Position numbers and translations under genes: made by a program
In this document: positions 33,595 to 41,635 of the stretch, one piece after another
Position numbering within the stretch: the stretch's first letter is position 1
Layout: the number at the start of each line of letters is the position of its first letter
The notes under the pieces: model-generated
The model's input: the letters and a program-made list of their open reading frames with translations, nothing else
Database searches by the model: none
What the model was told of the DNA's origin: nothing
Origin: Oscillospiraceae bacterium
GTDB lineage: Bacteria > Bacillota > Clostridia > Oscillospirales > Ruminococcaceae
NCBI GenBank assembly: GCA_902766785.1
Contig: CACXEO010000085.1
Coordinates: forward strand, 1 to 64,000
DNA: 64,000 bases
Direction: 5' to 3'

Positions 33595-34299
33595 ATGATT
33601 AATTTCAAAGACGTTTCCTTTGCTTACGGAAACGGAAACATGGTGTTGAAAAATATCAACCTGAATGTTGATGCCGGGGAATTTGCCTTTGTGGTAGGCT
33701 CGTCCGGAGCGGGAAAAAGTTCGTTGTTTAAGTTGATCCTGCGGGAAGTCCTTCCGCTTGAAGGGTCTGTTGTTGTCAATGGGTACGACCTGAAAACGTT
33801 GAAAAAGAGGGAAGTCCCGGGCTTCCGCCGTTCCATTGGCGTAGTATTCCAGGATTTCCGCTTGATTCCCAGCATGACGGTGTTTGACAATGTAGCATTC
33901 AGCCTGCGGGTTACAGACGCTTCAAGACGATTTATCCGTAACCAGGTACCGTATGTGCTGGATTTGATGGGGTTAGTTCATAAGGCGAAAAGTTACCCCA
34001 ATGAGCTCTCCGGCGGCGAACAGCAGAGGGTTGCTTTGGCGCGTGCGCTTGTAAACGATCCGCCCCTGATCATTGCAGACGAGCCAACCGGGAACGTAGA
34101 TCCCGAGCTGTCATATGAAATTGTTGAACTCCTGCGTGAAATCAATAAATGCGGGACCACAATCCTGATGGTGACCCACGAGCACGACCTGGTCCGTTAT
34201 TTCGGCGGGCGCACCATTACGGTTGAGAATGGAAGTATTGTGTTTGATGATTATGTAGGAGGAAATCATGAAAGCCAGCAGCTTCAAATACCTCGTTAA
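33595..34299 (+). CDS. ftsE: Cell division ATP-binding protein FtsE
   Basis: A 234-residue ABC ATPase: Walker A GSSGAGKSS, LSGGEQQR signature and IIADEPTGN Walker B, with the family's FQDFRLIPSMTVFDNVA. With FtsX it forms a membrane complex that activates peptidoglycan hydrolases rather than transporting substrate. ATG 33595 (MINFKDVSFAYG) fits the family; a GTG 12 bases earlier is an alternative, and neither has a strong ribosome site. It overlaps ftsX by 32 bases. Confidence 0.95.
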   Translation: MINFKDVSFAYGNGNMVLKNINLNVDAGEFAFVVGSSGAGKSSLFKLILREVLPLEGSVVVNGYDLKTLKKREVPGFRRSIGVVFQDFRLIPSMTVFDNVAFSLRVTDASRRFIRNQVPYVLDLMGLVHKAKSYPNELSGGEQQRVALARALVNDPPLIIADEPTGNVDPELSYEIVELLREINKCGTTILMVTHEHDLVRYFGGRTITVENGSIVFDDYVGGNHESQQLQIPR

Positions 34300-35176
34300 G
34301 GAGGGCGCGACCAATGTGTGGCTCAATCGGCTGATGTCTTTGGCGTCGGTTGGTGTTTTGACCACCTGTTTGCTTCTAATTGGTTTTTCCCTGCTGATTA
34401 CAGCGAACATCAACAACATGGTTGATTACATAGGCGACCAGAATGAAGTCGTGTTCTTTATTAAAGACGATGCTACCCAGGAACAAATTGACGAAACATT
34501 TGCCTCACTAAAAAATGACGAACGCCTTTTCAACGTTGTGTACACCGACAAGGCGCAGGCGCTTGAAGAGTATAAGGAAACGATGGGGGAAAGCGCTATC
34601 CTGTTAGACGGCCTGGAAGGTGAAGATAATCCGTGCCCTGCTTCTTACCGGTTTAAGGTTGCAGATCTTTCCCAAACATCGGCGATTGTGAAGGAGCTTG
34701 AAAGCAACCCGATCAAGGAGTTGATCAATGCACCAACTGATGTTGCCGATACCATGACGAACATTAAGGATATGATCAATGTCTTTGGTATAGTGCTGGT
34801 CATTGTGCTGGCCGTCGTATCTCTTGTTATTATCGCGAATACAATCCGGGCGACTGTTTTCAGCCGCCGGCGTGAAATTAATATTATGAAATATGTTGGG
34901 GCGACCAACAATTTTATCCGGGTGCCTTTTTTTGTGGAAGGAATTTTAATTGGTGCAATTGCCGCTATTCTGGCCTTTTTGCTGATCTGGGGCGGTTATT
35001 CGCTGCTCTTTAACTATATGACGAACCACGCTTCTGTTTGGCTGAAGCAGCTGCTGAGCAGTATTATCCCGTTTAGCCAGATTGCGTGGCCGCTGCTGGG
35101 CTGCTTTATGGGTTCCGGCGTGATTGTCGGTACAGTAGGCTGTACATTTAGTATCCGGAATCATCTCAAGGTTTAA
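34268..35176 (+). CDS. ftsX: Cell division protein FtsX
   Basis: A 302-residue permease-like subunit with four membrane spans (about 22-45, 172-195, 225-250, 275-295) and the extracellular domain between spans 1 and 2 that contacts the hydrolase partner (residues 46-165). Typical FtsX motifs are present (RREINIMKYVGATNNFIRVPF). ATG 34268 follows AGGAGG inside the end of ftsE, so translation is coupled. Confidence 0.95.
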   Translation: MKASSFKYLVKEGATNVWLNRLMSLASVGVLTTCLLLIGFSLLITANINNMVDYIGDQNEVVFFIKDDATQEQIDETFASLKNDERLFNVVYTDKAQALEEYKETMGESAILLDGLEGEDNPCPASYRFKVADLSQTSAIVKELESNPIKELINAPTDVADTMTNIKDMINVFGIVLVIVLAVVSLVIIANTIRATVFSRRREINIMKYVGATNNFIRVPFFVEGILIGAIAAILAFLLIWGGYSLLFNYMTNHASVWLKQLLSSIIPFSQIAWPLLGCFMGSGVIVGTVGCTFSIRNHLKV

Positions 35177-35196
35177 GAGGGGAGGGTAACGGGATC

Positions 35197-36363
35197 ATGA
35201 AAAAAAGAGTTTGCGTAAAAATAATGGCGGTTTTGCTTTTCTGCACCGTGTTGACCGGCGGAGTGGTTTCTATGCCTTCCTATAAGGCGGAGGCTGTCAC
35301 CCAGCAGGAGCTTGAAGACAGGCTGAACAATTTAAAGGATGAGGAAGAAAGAATTGCAGCGGAGCTTAACAAGGCTCAAAATGATGTTAAAAACCAGAAA
35401 GCTTATCAAACGCAGCTGAGTTATCAGATCAATAATACAGAAAACCAGATTACGGCGCTTAGCCAGCGAATAGGTGTGCTGGACACGCAGATTTCTGAGA
35501 AGACGGCTGAAATTGAACGGACTCAAAAGGAAATTGATGAAAGTTTTGGCCTGTTTAAAAAACGGCTTCGCGCCATGTATATGTCAAACGATGCAACGGT
35601 GTTGAGCGTCCTGTTCGGCAGTTCTACCTTTGCGGAGTTTTTATCGGCGGCGGAGACTACTCAGCGGATCGCTGATCATGATGACAAATTGATTAAAGAA
35701 CTTACCGCCCAAAAACAGAAAATAGAAGCGGATAAGGCGACGATTGAGCAGGCCCGCAAGCAGATAGAGGCGGACAAGGCTTCGCTCGAGAGTAAGCAGA
35801 ACCAGCTCAACCAGGCTAAAGCGGAGTCAAATGAAACGCTGGCAGATCTGCAGGCAATTGAGAAAAAGGCCGGGCTGACCTATGAACAGGTTGTTGCGGA
35901 AATGGAAAAGGCTGATGCGGAACTCCAGTGGTTTATCCAGCAGAACCAGAGCGAAGGGGAGCTTTCCCCCGGCGGTTGGCTATGGCCGGTTGCGGGTTAT
36001 CCCCGGATCTCAGACGGTTTTGGAAATCGTATTCTCAACGGGGTTCAGCAGTTCCACAAAGGAATCGATATTCCGGCTGCCTACGGGCATCCGGTCCGGG
36101 CTGCGAAGAGCGGCGTAGTTATCCGTGCTGATTTCAGTACCTCGTACGGTAATATTGTCGTTATAGACCACGGAGGAGGATTTTCTACGGCCTATGCGCA
36201 CAATTCTTCTTTGAAGGTTTCAAAAGGGGATGTTGTATCACAGGGGCAGACAATTGCATTGATTGGTTCGACCGGCTGGTCCTACGGGAACCACTGCCAC
36301 TTTGAGGTGCGCATCAACGGCGTTGTGCAAAACCCGCTCAACTATGTAAGAGCCACCGGTTGA
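35197..36363 (+). CDS. Murein hydrolase activator/M23 endopeptidase, FtsEX partner
   Basis: A 388-residue secreted protein: signal peptide (residues 1-30, cleavage likely after the Ala/Glu-Ala near 32), a long coiled coil (about 35-245), and a LytM/M23 zinc peptidase domain with HKGIDIPAAYG, YAHNSS and the HCHFEV (HxH) motif, all metal ligands present. The architecture is that of PcsB, CwlO and EnvC, the hydrolases controlled by FtsEX, and it lies 20 bp after ftsX. GAGGGGAGG precedes the ATG. Confidence 0.93.
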   Translation: MKKRVCVKIMAVLLFCTVLTGGVVSMPSYKAEAVTQQELEDRLNNLKDEEERIAAELNKAQNDVKNQKAYQTQLSYQINNTENQITALSQRIGVLDTQISEKTAEIERTQKEIDESFGLFKKRLRAMYMSNDATVLSVLFGSSTFAEFLSAAETTQRIADHDDKLIKELTAQKQKIEADKATIEQARKQIEADKASLESKQNQLNQAKAESNETLADLQAIEKKAGLTYEQVVAEMEKADAELQWFIQQNQSEGELSPGGWLWPVAGYPRISDGFGNRILNGVQQFHKGIDIPAAYGHPVRAAKSGVVIRADFSTSYGNIVVIDHGGGFSTAYAHNSSLKVSKGDVVSQGQTIALIGSTGWSYGNHCHFEVRINGVVQNPLNYVRATG

Positions 36364-36402
36364 TGACAACAGGATGAACAGTTAATTTGGAGGAAACGGC
36401 GG

Positions 36403-37602
36403 ATGAATAAAAAGATATCCCTGGGTGCGGCGATCAGTTTTATGGCGGTCGTCGCCGCCATTACCTTTACCATTACAATGATTTTTTCGATGAACATCTT
36501 CAACGACAAAGTCTATAATGTAAAGGAACGGGAAGAGCTTTATAAAAAGGTCTCTGAGCTTGACCATCTGATCCGTCAAAATTATATTGGGGAGTTAGAT
36601 GAGCAGTATCTGCTTGATGAGCTCTCAAGCGGATTAATGAACGGAACAAACGACCCGTATGCCGCCTATTATGATGCTGAAACATTCAGCCGCCTGCAGG
36701 CAATTGAACAGGGGAAACTTGTTGGAATTGGCGCAAGTTATTCCAGAGATGAAAGCGGCTATATCCGTCTGAGCAAGGTGTACAGCGGGTCCCCAGCGGC
36801 TTCAGCAGGGTTGAAAGAAGGCGACCTGATTGTAGCGGTAGATGGTGAAGACATTAAGGTGGGCGGTTATTCCCAGGCACTGGAGAAGTTGATGGGAGAG
36901 CCGGGTACGAGGGTGTCGGTCACATACCGCCGCGACAGTGTGGATAATAGCTGTGAGGTGCTTCGGAAGACGTTTGAAGTCCCTGTAGTTTCATTGGAAA
37001 TGCAAGAAGACGGTAATGCCTATATTAAAATTTCAGCCTTTTCGAATGCTGCGGTGAAACAGTTCCGCTCCGTTTTAAATAAGGTAGCTACCGAGGAGGT
37101 TACCGGGATTGTTTTTGACCTGCGCAATACGGCAGGCGGTGATCTTGACAGCGCATGTGAAATGCTGGATATGCTGCTTCCGGCTGGCGATCTTCTCTCT
37201 GCCACGTACAAGGATGGTACAACACAGCTCCTCAAACGTTCTGATGGCAATGAATTGGCCCTTCCAATGGTGACGCTTATCAACGGCAAAACCCAATATG
37301 CGGCTGAGCTTTTTGCGGCGGATCTGAGCGATTATGAAAGATCCAAGCTTGTGGGCACCAATACTTATGGGCAGGGCGTAATGCAGGAGTCTTACCAGCT
37401 TAAGGATGGAAGTGGTGTTGTGTTGAGCAGCGCGTATTTTAATCCTGCTGTCAGTGCGAATTTTAACGAAATTGGAATAAAGCCTGACTATGAAGTCACC
37501 CTTTCGAGCGACGCTGAAAAAAAACTGGCATACGGCGAGCTTGCTAAAACGGATGACGCCCAGCTGATAAAAGCCCTTGAGGTTTTAGATACTTCCAAAT
37601 AA
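36403..37602 (+). CDS. S41 (CtpA/CtpB-like) protein without catalytic Ser and Lys
   Basis: A 399-residue protein with an N-terminal anchor (about 8-30), a PDZ domain (LVGIGASYSRDESGYIRLSKV to near 185) and an S41 fold. The catalytic region that normally reads NGGSASASE is NGKTQYAAE, placing Tyr where the nucleophilic Ser belongs, and the Lys of TFGKG is Gln (TYGQG). The helper Asp (LSDYE) is kept. It is therefore probably a pseudopeptidase. In B. subtilis ctpB follows ftsE-ftsX, so position supports homology. AGGAAACGG precedes the ATG. Confidence 0.85.
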   Translation: MNKKISLGAAISFMAVVAAITFTITMIFSMNIFNDKVYNVKEREELYKKVSELDHLIRQNYIGELDEQYLLDELSSGLMNGTNDPYAAYYDAETFSRLQAIEQGKLVGIGASYSRDESGYIRLSKVYSGSPAASAGLKEGDLIVAVDGEDIKVGGYSQALEKLMGEPGTRVSVTYRRDSVDNSCEVLRKTFEVPVVSLEMQEDGNAYIKISAFSNAAVKQFRSVLNKVATEEVTGIVFDLRNTAGGDLDSACEMLDMLLPAGDLLSATYKDGTTQLLKRSDGNELALPMVTLINGKTQYAAELFAADLSDYERSKLVGTNTYGQGVMQESYQLKDGSGVVLSSAYFNPAVSANFNEIGIKPDYEVTLSSDAEKKLAYGELAKTDDAQLIKALEVLDTSK

Positions 37603-37765
37603 CTTGGCAAAAGTCTTGAAACTAATTTTTAGCGGACGGTCCTGCGTTTGTTGGGAATACTACCTTGTATGGCTTTGTAATAAATGTATTTCTTTTCCAC
37701 CCTATTCATATAATTTTGTAGCCGCTTGGCGGCGTCAAAGTTATAGGAACAGGGTGGATGCTTTT

Positions 37766-38578
37766 ATGTTTGCTGTGATTACGGGGAAGGAAGCGGCTTA
37801 TCAAAACGGGGGAATATTTCGGAAAGGCTATTCGGTTAAGGCGGCAGCTTATTCGGGAGGGTCTTACCGAATAGTTACTTTAAAACGCCGCCGGGTAAAA
37901 TGGAAAAAACTTTCGGGTGAATTGGGGGCTGCGGCGGCGCACGCGGTGGTGTGCAACGGAATTGAGCTACCGGTCGATTGTGGAATTACACCGCAGGATA
38001 CGGCTGAAATCAGCTATGTTTTTTTGAAGAATGCAGTAGAATATCTGCTTTTAAACACGCCGGTGCCCATTCAAAAGCGTCGGGCAACCATTATTGACCT
38101 GCGGGGTGTTTACCACGACCTTGCGAGGGTGATGGCAAAGCACTGCGCTCTGCTCAAAGTTGTGACGCTCCACCGGGAGAGTTACGACCACCTTTCAGAA
38201 CAGCTCCGGGAAGAGTTCGGCGCTGTGATGCAGATTACCGATGTAATGGATCATCCCAACGATAACCTTATGATCGTATCTCCCAAGGGGTTTGGAGCAG
38301 ATCTTGCCGGAGCGGTCACTGTGCCGGTTGTGACGCTGGAGCCGGAACAGTTCAAAGGTGTGGAAACGGTGAGTGGATTTTCGGCTGCTGATCTGTCCGC
38401 TTTTCACTTGACACTTCCGGAGGAAGTGAACCTGTTGGAGCTTGCTGCTGTTTTATATGGTGTGGAAACCCATCGGGAACTTAAAAATTTTTTACCGGGG
38501 CGCTGTGTTTTGGATAAACAAGAGATGACGCTGCAAAATATCTTGGTAGAGAGATTCTCGCTTGACACAAGGGAATAG
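37766..38578 (+). CDS. Protein of unknown function
   Basis: A 270-residue soluble protein opening MFAVITGKEAAYQNGG. It is rich in short beta-strand and helix segments with Gly-Asp turns (TIIDLRGVYHDLARVMAKH, VVTLHRESYDHLSEQL, LMIVSPKGFGADLAG), giving the look of an alpha/beta fold, but I recognise no family and see no catalytic motif. ATG 37766 follows AGGGTGGA at good spacing; the frame extends 54 codons upstream without a plausible start. The greA promoter lies in its last codons. Confidence 0.75.
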   Translation: MFAVITGKEAAYQNGGIFRKGYSVKAAAYSGGSYRIVTLKRRRVKWKKLSGELGAAAAHAVVCNGIELPVDCGITPQDTAEISYVFLKNAVEYLLLNTPVPIQKRRATIIDLRGVYHDLARVMAKHCALLKVVTLHRESYDHLSEQLREEFGAVMQITDVMDHPNDNLMIVSPKGFGADLAGAVTVPVVTLEPEQFKGVETVSGFSAADLSAFHLTLPEEVNLLELAAVLYGVETHRELKNFLPGRCVLDKQEMTLQNILVERFSLDTRE

Positions 38579-38590
38579 ATTTAATATAAT
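38562..38590 (+). promoter_or_regulatory. Sigma-A promoter of greA
   Basis: A perfect TTGACA (38562-38567), 17-bp spacer, TATAAT (38585-38590), in the 3' end of the preceding gene. Confidence 0.88.
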
Positions 38591-38610
38591 AGGTACATTG
38601 TAAATGTCAC

Positions 38611-38640
38611 AGAAGCTTCCTTTATGGGAGGCTTTTGTTA
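38611..38640 (+). terminator. Attenuator-like hairpin in the greA leader
   Basis: Between promoter and gene, AGCTTCC pairs with GGGAGGCT (with a G-T wobble) around a short TTTAT loop and runs into TTTTGTT. It resembles a leaky terminator. E. coli greA also has terminators in its leader, but homology of the two is not implied. Confidence 0.5.
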
Positions 38641-38656
38641 CTAAGGAGGAGTTTGT

Positions 38657-39133
38657 GTGTCTGCAAAACAGGTTGTTCTGACCGAAGACGGTTTGAAACG
38701 TTTGGAAATAGAGCTGGAAGAGCTCAAAACGATAAAACGGAAAGAAGTAGCGGAAAAAATTAAGGTTGCGCTTTCTTTTGGAGATCTTTCTGAAAACAGC
38801 GAATATGATGAGGCCAAAAACGAACAGGCCATGGTTGAAGCCCGTATTGTCCAGGTGGAAGGAATTTTGAAAAATGTCAAGGTCCTTGAATCGGACGATC
38901 TTGGAACTGATGTTGTAAATCTCGGTTCCCGGCTGAAAATCCGCGATGTGGAATTCGACGAGATTATGGAGTACCACCTTGTCGGTTCAACGGAGGCAGA
39001 CCCTCTCAATGGCAAAATTTCGGACGAATCCCCGGTTGGCAAAGCCCTCATGGGGCATCGTGTAGGAGAAACTGTAGAGGCTGAAACTCCTTCCGGTATG
39101 GTTCAGTTTGAGATTTTGGAGATTATGAAATAG
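38657..39133 (+). CDS. greA: Transcription elongation factor GreA
   Basis: A 158-residue factor with the N-terminal coiled coil (LTEDGLKRLEIELEELKTIKRKEVAEKI) bearing the acidic tip residues in SENSEYDEAKNEQ, and the C-terminal FKBP-like domain. It stimulates transcript cleavage by stalled RNA polymerase. The GTG start at 38657 follows AAGGAGGA. Own promoter upstream; a terminator-like hairpin (39142-39166) separates it from lysS. Confidence 0.96.
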   Translation: MSAKQVVLTEDGLKRLEIELEELKTIKRKEVAEKIKVALSFGDLSENSEYDEAKNEQAMVEARIVQVEGILKNVKVLESDDLGTDVVNLGSRLKIRDVEFDEIMEYHLVGSTEADPLNGKISDESPVGKALMGHRVGETVEAETPSGMVQFEILEIMK

Positions 39134-39141
39134 GTCTTTTC

Positions 39142-39166
39142 AACAAAGGGCGCAAGCCCTTTGTTT
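39142..39166 (+). terminator. Terminator of greA
   Basis: Stem AACAAAGGGC / GCCCTTTGTT with GCAA loop, eight bases after the stop codon; the T-tract is short. Confidence 0.65.
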
Positions 39167-39230
39167 ACGTATTGGTCATAAAAATGTCAGACAGACGTAT
39201 TGATTGGCTTGAAACAGGAGGTTAAAATTA

Positions 39231-40727
39231 ATGAGTGAACAAATCAATGAGGCGGCTTTGCAGGAAGAGCTGAACGAACAGCGGCGGGTGCGCCGTGAAA
39301 AGCTTGCGGAACTGCAGGCTGCCGGAAATAATCCATATGAGATTACAACCTATGACGTCACCCACACCGCTCGGGAAATCCGCAGCCGTTTTGAGGAGTT
39401 GGAAGGCAAACCGGTTTCTTTGGCAGGCAGGATGATGAGCCGCCGAAAAATGGGAAAGGCAAGCTTTATTGACATCCGTGACAACACCGACCGGATGCAG
39501 TCCTACGTCCGGCTTGACGATGTAGGGGAAGAAAGCTACAATGCATTTAAAAAGTGGGATATCGGGGATATTATCGGCCTCAAAGGTACGGTGTTCAAAA
39601 CTAAAACCGGAGAAATTTCTATCCACGCAACCGATATTGTCTTGCTCTCCAAGTCGCTCCTCCCTCTTCCGGAGAAGTTCCATGGCCTGACCGATACCGA
39701 CACCAGGTACCGTCAGCGGTACGTTGACCTGATTGTCAACCCGGAAGTGCGGGATACATTTTATAAAAGGAGCCGGATTTTAAAAGAAATCCGCGCTTAT
39801 CTTGACGGGATGGGGTACCTGGAAGTAGACACCCCTGTTCTCCATACTCTAGAAATAGGAGCCGCTGCCCGGCCGTTTGTTACCCATCATAATGCGCTTG
39901 ATCTCGATATGTATCTTCGGATTGAAACCGAGCTTTACCTAAAACGGCTGATTGTCGGTGGTTTTGACCGGGTTTATGAAGTCGGCCGTATTTTCAGGAA
40001 TGAGGGAATGGATACGTCTCATAACCCTGAGTTTACTTCTGTGGAAATGTACCAAGCGTATACTGATTATTTTGGGATGATGGATCTGATTGAAGACATG
40101 TACAAGACCATCACCAAAAACGTCTGCGGAACCGGAGTTATTACCTACCAAGGCACTGAAATCGACATGGCGTCCCCTTGGGTGCGGATGACGATGGTGG
40201 AGGCTGTAAAAAAATATGCGGGCGTTGATTATAACGAGTGGGAGACTGACGAAGCCGCCCGCACCTGCGCCAAAGAGCACGGTGTTGAGGTTGAGGAAGG
40301 CGCTGCCGCTACTAAGGGCCATGTCCTGATTGCTTTCTTTGAGGCGTTCGTAGAGGACAAGCTGGTTCAGCCCACTATCATTTACGATTACCCGGTAGAA
40401 AATTCCCCGCTGGCGAAGAGGAAAACGTCCAATCCTGCATTTACCGAACGGTTTGAGTATTTTATTTATAACCGTGAAATGGGCAATGCTTTTTCTGAGC
40501 TAAACGACCCGATTGATCAGAAGGCGCGGTTTGTAAAACAGGTAGAAGCCAAACGCGCGCAGGGAGCCAACGCCGAGGTTGACGAAGACTTTATCACAGC
40601 GCTTGAATATGGTATGCCGCCAACGGGTGGTCTTGGTTTTGGCCTCGACCGGCTGGTAATGCTGTTGACCGACAGCGCGTCGATTCGTGATGTATTGCTT
40701 TTCCCCACAATGAAACCACGCGACTGA
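39231..40727 (+). CDS. lysS: Lysyl-tRNA synthetase, class II
   Basis: A 498-residue class II synthetase that charges tRNA-Lys. The OB-fold anticodon-binding domain (about 55-170) is followed by the catalytic core with motif 2 ([22 protein letters not shown]) and motif 3 ([13 protein letters not shown]). ATG 39231 follows AGGAGG. The greA-lysS order is conserved in many Firmicutes. Confidence 0.97.
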   Translation: MSEQINEAALQEELNEQRRVRREKLAELQAAGNNPYEITTYDVTHTAREIRSRFEELEGKPVSLAGRMMSRRKMGKASFIDIRDNTDRMQSYVRLDDVGEESYNAFKKWDIGDIIGLKGTVFKTKTGEISIHATDIVLLSKSLLPLPEKFHGLTDTDTRYRQRYVDLIVNPEVRDTFYKRSRILKEIRAYLDGMGYLEVDTPVLHTLEIGAAARPFVTHHNALDLDMYLRIETELYLKRLIVGGFDRVYEVGRIFRNEGMDTSHNPEFTSVEMYQAYTDYFGMMDLIEDMYKTITKNVCGTGVITYQGTEIDMASPWVRMTMVEAVKKYAGVDYNEWETDEAARTCAKEHGVEVEEGAAATKGHVLIAFFEAFVEDKLVQPTIIYDYPVENSPLAKRKTSNPAFTERFEYFIYNREMGNAFSELNDPIDQKARFVKQVEAKRAQGANAEVDEDFITALEYGMPPTGGLGFGLDRLVMLLTDSASIRDVLLFPTMKPRD

Positions 40728-40754
40728 CGAACGTGAAACAAGGAGGACTGGTTC

Positions 40755-41519
40755 GTGGCGAACAATAGTGTAAAAAGGGAACAGAACCGGCAAAAAGAGC
40801 TTGCGTATATCCGCAGGGTCAAACAAACGATGCTGCCAAAAAGTACGGAAGAGCGTCAGAAAGAGCTTGCGGCCGAACAGGAGGCATGCAAAGCAAAACA
40901 TACCGGCCCTGGATCCGCGGTTTCCAATTTCTTTTATTATTATAAATGGAGAATAGTAATCATCACGCTGTTTGCCTTGATTGCGGTTATTGTGGCTGTA
41001 AACCTCCTCAACAAGCCTGCTTATGATACCCAGGTCCTTACCGTTTTTTCGTCAGACGCCATAGAATCAGAGAATTACGCCAACTTGATTTCAAAGTATG
41101 GTTATGATCTCGACCGCAACGGGGAAGTTCAGACGCAGTTGATAGAGATTTGCCTGTCTGAAAATCAGACGGGTATGGCTGAAACTGCTCAGCGCCCGGC
41201 AATGGTTGCTTATATGCAGCTCAAAAACGTCAACCTTTATCTGTTGGATGACAGTATTTATCAGGAATTGATGGGGGTCAACGCAGACGCTTTTGTCGAT
41301 TTATCGGCTCTCTATCCGGACAACCCGAATGTGGACGGCCGCCGTTTTCTAATTGAGGGAAGCGAAATCCAAAAAGAACTAGGGCTTGAGAAGCTGCCGA
41401 ACAAGTTCGCTTTTGTGATACGGAGCGAGGACCATGCACAGGATGCAAACGAAAGCTACGAAGCCAGTATGAACATATTGCGGAATATGATTGAGAATAC
41501 TAAGACAGCTACAGAATAA
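40755..41519 (+). CDS. Single-span membrane protein of unknown function
   Basis: A 254-residue protein with a charged Lys/Gln/Glu N-terminus (1-55), one membrane span (about 69-88, IVIITLFALIAVIVAVNLL) and a 160-residue extracytoplasmic domain without recognised motifs. The GTG start follows AAGGAGG 27 bp after lysS, so it is likely co-transcribed, and a terminator follows. Function unknown. Confidence 0.8.
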   Translation: MANNSVKREQNRQKELAYIRRVKQTMLPKSTEERQKELAAEQEACKAKHTGPGSAVSNFFYYYKWRIVIITLFALIAVIVAVNLLNKPAYDTQVLTVFSSDAIESENYANLISKYGYDLDRNGEVQTQLIEICLSENQTGMAETAQRPAMVAYMQLKNVNLYLLDDSIYQELMGVNADAFVDLSALYPDNPNVDGRRFLIEGSEIQKELGLEKLPNKFAFVIRSEDHAQDANESYEASMNILRNMIENTKTATE

Positions 41520-41552
41520 AAAACGGCTCCCGGCTTTCGGGAGCCGTTTTCC
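41519..41552 (+). terminator. Terminator before recJ
   Basis: Stem AAACGGCTCCC / GGGAGCCGTTT, loop GGCTTTC, T-rich tail, directly after the stop codon. Confidence 0.88.
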
Positions 41553-41635
41553 GTTTCTGCCGCGTTTGTATTTTCTGCAAAAAAATGGTAAAATAAAGAC
41601 AGTTTATAACCAATAAGTGCTGAAGGAACCATTTT

